A DNA stretch of 64,000 nucleotides from Seriola aureovittata (Eukaryota; Chordata; Actinopteri; Carangiformes; Carangidae), in assembly GCF_021018895.1 (NCBI RefSeq), contig NC_079386.1, forward strand, positions 8,971,835 to 9,035,834, given 5' to 3'. Below the pieces are notes generated by a model, which ran no database searches, was not told where the DNA came from, and worked only from the letters and a program-made list of their open reading frames with translations. Numbering within the stretch: position 1 is the stretch's first letter; each line of letters starts with the position of its first letter. Positions 58,261 through 64,000 of this stretch are shown piece by piece. A program made the translations under genes and the position numbers.

Positions 58261-60985
58261 GTCTCTTGGTGTTTGGCATGTGCACAAAACTACTGCTGTC
58301 TGAATTATTTGTGTTGTGCAGGTACAAGAGTTAGAGAACTGATCACCTTTAATAAACAGATGAATATTACGTCTTAGTTAAATTAATATAAGGATAAGTT
58401 AGAGGCTGGGATGGTGACGAGAGCTGTTGCACAGGCCATGTGCATATTGACAGAGTAATAGTGAGAAGTTTCAGGTTATATTGGCCACACTGTACACCAA
58501 CATCAATGTGACTGGTTGGTACTAGTCAGCTGATGGCCAAACAGCTGTGAGTGAGCCAGTGATTGTGAAGCATGGATCAAACAGCGGATGGCAATCAGCT
58601 AATGGATGCACACCTTCAGTGCTCTGCCTGAATGAAGTAAGTCCACTTAAATTAAGACAAATCTCATATCTTTGATTGGTAGATGCAGTTAATGTGGACT
58701 TACAGTTTTTTTTTTTTTGACATTTTCAAGAGGCTGTTGCATTTTGTAAGAGATGTATGCTCTGCTGTTAATTGTACCTGAATTTGTTCTACAACAGGTT
58801 TTTTTTTTTTTTTTTTTTAATGACCTCATTGATTGATGTGATGAGTGTAATCAATTGACATGTATTACATGTTTATGTTCATGGAACAAATAGTAGTTCA
58901 TTGAATAGCTAATAGTAGCAGTTCATAAATTACACATAATGCCGTAGCCCCACATGAAACAATGGGTGGTAAAAGGTTAAATGTTAGCTCCCGCTCCTGC
59001 CTGGAGACAAATAACCACAATGTAGAATGAAACAGCCTTAGTATGCTGCTTAAGTACAAAGTTAAATCCAACAGTCCTACAACTGTTCCTGTGATGCTGG
59101 TATACTAATATCACTGAATTCCCCCCACGCTTGGGTTCCCTCATGAAAGCTCTCACACAGACAGGGTAGGAAGATTTGAATAGAGTATGAGGATTGGAAC
59201 TATATGACATTTTTCTTTGCCTAGGAAATCCAAATCTGTGATATTACCATTTCAGGGGTGAATGGATTTACAGCACGATGGATTGATAAATCTTGGGACA
59301 GGGTGAAATAGATGAATCTCAAGTTATTTACCCTTTTTAATTGGAAATGTCTGTCACAGGGCAGCAAGCCGAGTCCTCTTCCAAGCCATTATCTGTCTGC
59401 CTTGATCATTTGCAGGTATTTTATGGAGAGTGATGAGCTGAGTGTCAACGGTACCTATTGAATTTATTCCCATTGGATTTGTATAGGCTTAAAAACACAA
59501 ATGCTGAGGAGTGAAAAAGCTCACAAAAGGTCGGCTTGTTAATCACGTCGCTACATTTACTGTTTCACGGATTCACCGATTATGACTGACAAGATTTTGC
59601 TGACACAAAAGCCAAATTGTTTAATTTACTTTTAAGCTAAACTCTAGAGTTTGAGAGCCCTGTGGAGTTTATGTGATTAATCTGTCACTAGGTGAGCTTC
59701 AAACTTATTTTTTGACTAACTAACTAGCAAGAATTTTTATCCCTTAACAGGGATCACAGTTGTATTTTTAATTGACTTAAACAAGTCGTAGGTTTTTTTG
59801 AGCAAGCCCTTGGGCTTCACTCATAATTGCTCCCCCGGGGTCCTGTCAATAGTTTCTACCTGCTCTTGAGCTCTTATTCGCTGGGCTGTCATCCTTGCTG
59901 CACTGCCTGTGTGGACCCCTGAGTGACACAGCAGCATCACAGGATGAGCTCTGTTGAACGATATCTCTGGCTCCAATGGAGGACACCACTGGGACACTGC
60001 CAGCCCAGCTGATGATGTCACACTGTGACAGCGGTGACTACTTGAGCTAAAAACTATTGTATGTGGACTGCCCTGGGAATGTGAGTGGACCATTGTGTGT
60101 GTGCATGAGTATGTGTGTGTGTGTGTGTGACACCCACTAAAACGAGATCCAAATGTATATCCAGGAAAACTGCCAGACATAATACTCTTTACAAGGACTG
60201 TTTAGCTGTAAGCACAGACACATTCTTGGACTACACTTTTGACCACATTGTGAATCCTTGCACAAAGAACTTAATGTGCATTCTGTACCAACAAACAATT
60301 CAATGATCTCATCTCTTATTCATACAGCAGTATAAATCTTGACACCGCCAACGTCTCAGTATGTGCTAGAAAAAAAACAAAACAGCGAAGTCATTTTATT
60401 CTGCATTTGTCACAGCAAAAAAGATGAGAACTGACAAAACACTGATTTAAGTGTTAGTAGTAATACAAGCATTAGCCTCTTCCGAAGCAGTCGCTGATGT
60501 GTTTTGACTCTGACAGTACTAAAAGCAACACTTTTGTTTCAGTCTTCCTACCCATACAAACATAGATCTCTTGTGATTGCACTTTGGCGGCCTATCCATG
60601 TTGTCTAACAGCAGCATATAAAGGCTCATTTGCACCATCTGCCAGTGGAGGTGACAGAAGCAACTCAAGTGCCAAGGGGCTATTGAAAAAAACAGTACAG
60701 CTTCCACAATCTACCTGCTCCTCTGATGTATGGAATATTTCTTGGTTAAATTGGTCTTTCGGTGGCTTTTAAAAGCCAGTGGTGATGAAAGAGTGAGACA
60801 TTGTGTGCTCCCACACTGTCACAGCAGGGATTAGCGCTTGTTAGCTAATGTTGTGAGCTGTTTGAGTTGACAGGAGGTTGTGGGAAAGGTCTGCTTCATT
60901 TAGAGTGTGACTCCATTTGACTGCTATACTGTATAGTAATGGTAGATGGGCGGTAATATAAGAAGGAATGGTTTTTACCAATGCT
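58261..60985. other. Non-coding unique sequence
   Basis: No gene is recognised. T runs lie at 58708-58719 and 58799-58818, and a short TG run at about 60112-60129. A minus-strand open frame at 59821-60180 includes a formal 57-bp splice-bounded segment near 59861-59917 (CTCAG|...|GTAGAA), but nothing in it is recognisable. Confidence 0.65.
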
Positions 60986-61405
60986 AGCGATGTGGATGAA
61001 ATATCTCAACAACTATTGGCTAGATTGACGTAAAAAATTTTTCACAGGCATTCATTGCCCCGACAGGATGAATCTTAATGATCCACTGGCTTTTTTCTGG
61101 CACCGCGACATGTCTCGACTGATGGATTGCAATGAAATTTGGTACAGATATTCATGGTCCCAGACGGTGAATCCTAATGATTTCGGTGATCGCCTGACTT
61201 TTCACCTAGCTCACCAACAAATCAAAATTTTGACATCTGATATTTAAATGTATGATTTAATACCTCCAAAAATAATGACACTGACATCATCGTTATTGTA
61301 ACATTTTAGCATGCTGACGCTAGCGTTTAGCTCAAAGCACGACTGTGCCTAAATACAGCTTCGCAGAGCTACTAGCATAAAGCTGTAGACTCAGTGAACT
61401 TATTT
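60986..61405. repeat. Diverged teleost dispersed repeat, copy 2
   Basis: Shares ordered landmarks with 5440-6075: ATATCTCAACAACTATTGGC near 61001, CAGGATGAATCTTAATGATC near 61063, TTTGGTACAGATATTCATGG near 61138, GTGAATCCTAATGATTTCGG near 61167 and GCGTTTAGCTCAAAGCACGA near 61323. It is the better preserved of the two copies. Family recalled from memory; class unknown. Confidence 0.75.
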
Positions 61406-64000
61406 CAGTGCAGAGCTTGATACAGCTGCTTTTTGCTCATATATCTCAGAGAGAAGAGCATGTTTTCAAAATTGGAGATGTACATCTAACAGTTGTAGAC
61501 AAATATTAGTGTGTCAACCCTCTTTTTATAATGCTGATGAAGTGAGGGATTCCACTTTGATGGTAATTTGAGCACAGACATTCTTAGACAAGAATATTTC
61601 ATGAGGGTTGATTCTGTCCCTTCATATCTCTCTCAGAACTCCTCACTTCCAGAAACTTCCTAACAAAGTTAGTGATCATTGGTGCAATGTGTCATGCATC
61701 TGACGGTTTGATTGTTACTGTGTTTTCACATGCAGAGGAGCGGAGAGAAAAAGAGAGCTTCATGTGTTGCTCAAGGTCCTTTTAGATACTCCCCATCCCA
61801 CATCTCCCTGCACAATTAATTTTATCTTTGGGGTATTATCAAGAGGGAGCCTGGCGAAGCAGCATGACAGAAAAACGGTCCAGAACCCTGAGGCCCAGGT
61901 TGGGAATTAATCTGTTTGACAAGATCTCTCACAAACGATTTGCTTGGCTTTCCTTCAGTTGGATGTTGCCACTACCCTGTATATCTGAGGGGGTGAAGAA
62001 CAAGCATGTTTCAAACATAATGCGGCCGGAGTCGACTCAAAACGTTGAAGTGAGCAGTGACAGGTCGCTGTTGATGTGTTCGAAACACAAGGAAACAATG
62101 TAGCTCTGACAGGTGTTATCGCTGTTAAGTAAGCAATAGCATTATTTAAATCAGCCATGCAGTCATAATAATGACTTCCCATCATGACCGGCTGACATTG
62201 GCTTTCTTTCCTCCACAAAGTACAGTTTAGCCCTAAATCAAGCTTCCAAAAAAAATGGTTAGCCTTGTTCTACTTGCGCTTTTCAAAACTATTGACATCA
62301 AGCAGACGTTTGATGCATTATCTGGGACGCAGAAAATTAATCAAAGTAATGATTGAATAATTATCTCAAGTGCAATTAATTAAACATGCCAATGAACTCA
62401 TCTTGAACAGCTGTCCTAGCTTCACCACTTAATCACTTGTGAGAATTACCAAACACAAATGGAGGACGCCGAGTGCATGCAATAATCTCTGCAAAGTGCA
62501 TTGTTTACAAACAGTAATTAATATCACACCGTGTATTAGTAAGCTAAGTGACTTCAGTGCATTTCTATAATTGTACCAGAGAGAGTTGGGTTTCTTCCCC
62601 ACTCTTGCCTCAGACATGTCTTGTTAAGACAGGAGACAGATTATAACAGTGAGTGCTTATATTATAGACTACGTAGCAAATATTCACACAGATTTACAGT
62701 GTTTTTGATTCTGTGTTTTGTGGGTGCCTTAGTGTCTTATTAAAATGTCAAAAACACATCATCCTTTATAGCAAAATCTATAATTTAACCTACTGAATGT
62801 CCTAGACACCATTAACCTGATAATATATGTTGAACCCAATTTCTACACACATACTGTAAAATGGATATATTTTATGTTTCTGCCTGAGAATGCCTGCCTG
62901 AAATAGTTCCCACTATATTTGTTGGCAAAGAAGTGCCTAAAAGTGTCAGTGAGATCACGTATATTCTCTTGAAGGGATAGTTGTGACCATGCCAATGTGG
63001 GAGTCTGTGGCATTCTGCGATGAGGTAATTTCGGGCATCACATATACGGCTTTCATGGTCCACGGAGCCTGACAGTTACAGCGGACTCCAGGAAATGGTC
63101 TGTGTGGTTCTGACATATGAGGGATCTATCTTCAACAGACTAGCGTCTGGAAGCAGGAATGAAGATTGACACCAGGCGGCAGCCTATAAATGAACTGCAC
63201 AAGAACAGTCACGAGCACTTCATATGTGGGCCTTCATGACTTATTGTTTACCGATAATATTAATTTAATAATATTGTAGATCTGTACCTTAGTTCAGTAC
63301 ATTAGACTACTGTATTATGGCATGCAACCATTATTATAATCCCTAATTACATGCACTCATTATAGCCTTCATAAAATGGTGCAATTGTCATTAGAATATA
63401 AAACCTTTGTTGGCTTCTGAGTCTAAAAAAGGATAATTAGCATATTCATTATGATTTTAATATCTTTCACGGTACTGTACACGGTACTGAGATACTACAG
63501 TAATTGAAAAAATCTCAGTGCAAACTGTGATGCTCTGCTTTTTTCCTCCCTCTGAACTTTAAAATTCACATGTACAATGACAACATGGAAAATTAAATGC
63601 CTCAGAGGCAGGGTGAGAGTTAATGAAATACTGCGCCGGTGGTCCTTCATGACACTGTGCCAGACAGGTAACCTAATAATTAATGTAAAGTTGGGTATTC
63701 TCTCTGTGTACATAGTGTATAGAATGTGTACATGAATTAAAAAGGACAAAATTACAGGCAAGGGATGTTGCTGACTGACCTAGTGCACCAATAATCACCT
63801 ACTTGCAACAACTCTTATTGTAATGCATCAATTCAAATTCATGGAAGTCCATTGAAACACTTTATTTAACAAGGGAAAATCAAAAGTTATTGGTAAGACG
63901 TGGTTACAAGTAAGTTTATTACTGTTATTTTTTTCTGGGAAGACATTTTCATCGAGTTTTCTTGTATTCCATTTGAAGATGTATGAAAATAAGCAATTGA
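61406..64000. other. Non-coding unique sequence to the window end
   Basis: No gene is recognised. Two repeat-free blocks, about 61780-62120 and 62300-62530 (with AATTAATTAA at 62374-62383), look like possible conserved non-coding elements. Open frames there lack splice support or family resemblance. Confidence 0.62.

Noticed and set aside
59861..59917. 57-bp minus-strand segment between CACTCAG and CAG|GTAGAA
   Set aside because: The donor is weak at +4 to +6, the peptides in both open frames are unrecognised, and the first frame is stopped.
1..64000. CRISPR array, operon, integrated virus or toxin system
   Set aside because: No regularly spaced repeats with unique spacers, no gene clusters, no polymerase, capsid or envelope-like reading frames, and no long terminal repeats were seen.

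Overview
This window looks like nuclear DNA from a ray-finned fish, probably a spiny-rayed (percomorph) teleost. It is AT-rich, with long unique stretches that have no open coding structure, many CA, CT, A and T microsatellites, and scattered decayed copies of interspersed repeats that I recognise from memory as teleost families. These include a Tc1-type transposon, hAT-like non-autonomous elements, a tRNA-like SINE-type repeat and several unclassified dispersed repeats. Nothing looks bacterial, viral or organellar: there are no dense ORFs, no operon-like spacing, and no rRNA or canonical tRNA gene.

Layout. Positions 1-2500 hold CA/CT microsatellites and then a CpG-richer block (about 1270-2270) that reads as a promoter. 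A minus-strand first exon may end at 1568, with an ATG in good context at 1576-1578 and a consensus splice donor; that gene would continue left, outside the window. A CT tract, a GA tract and a strong Z-DNA-type TG/CG tract lie next to it. From 2.5 to 64 kb I see no complete gene. The region holds dispersed repeats at about 2.6-3.1, 4.2-4.4, 5.4-6.1, 12.5-12.7, 14.5-14.8, 19.1-19.7, 27.6-28.3, 31.0-31.4, 37.2-37.4, 43.0-43.1, 50.4-50.5, 58.1-58.3 and 61.0-61.4 kb, pyrimidine tracts at 9.7-10.3 and 13.3-13.9 kb, and unique sequence between them.

The only internal sequence that looks like a protein-coding exon is a 48-bp open minus-strand segment at 53961-54008 with good splice signals on both sides. 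Its peptide fits one strand of a CUB-type fold. Weaker splice-bounded segments lie at 10310-10387 (+), 22021-22058 (-) and 50716-50749 (+). If the 48-bp exon is real, much of the window could be introns of a large minus-strand gene. If not, it is a gene desert upstream of the promoter near 1.8 kb. The sequence alone does not decide.

No novel biological system is evident. The best-supported structural findings are a hairpin-forming insertion with a 12-bp target-site duplication (4171-4390), an internally deleted Tc1 element with both ends and its TA duplication (27575-28346), and the promoter-like block with its unusual DNA-structure tracts (1270-2401). All family assignments rest on recognition from memory; no database was searched.
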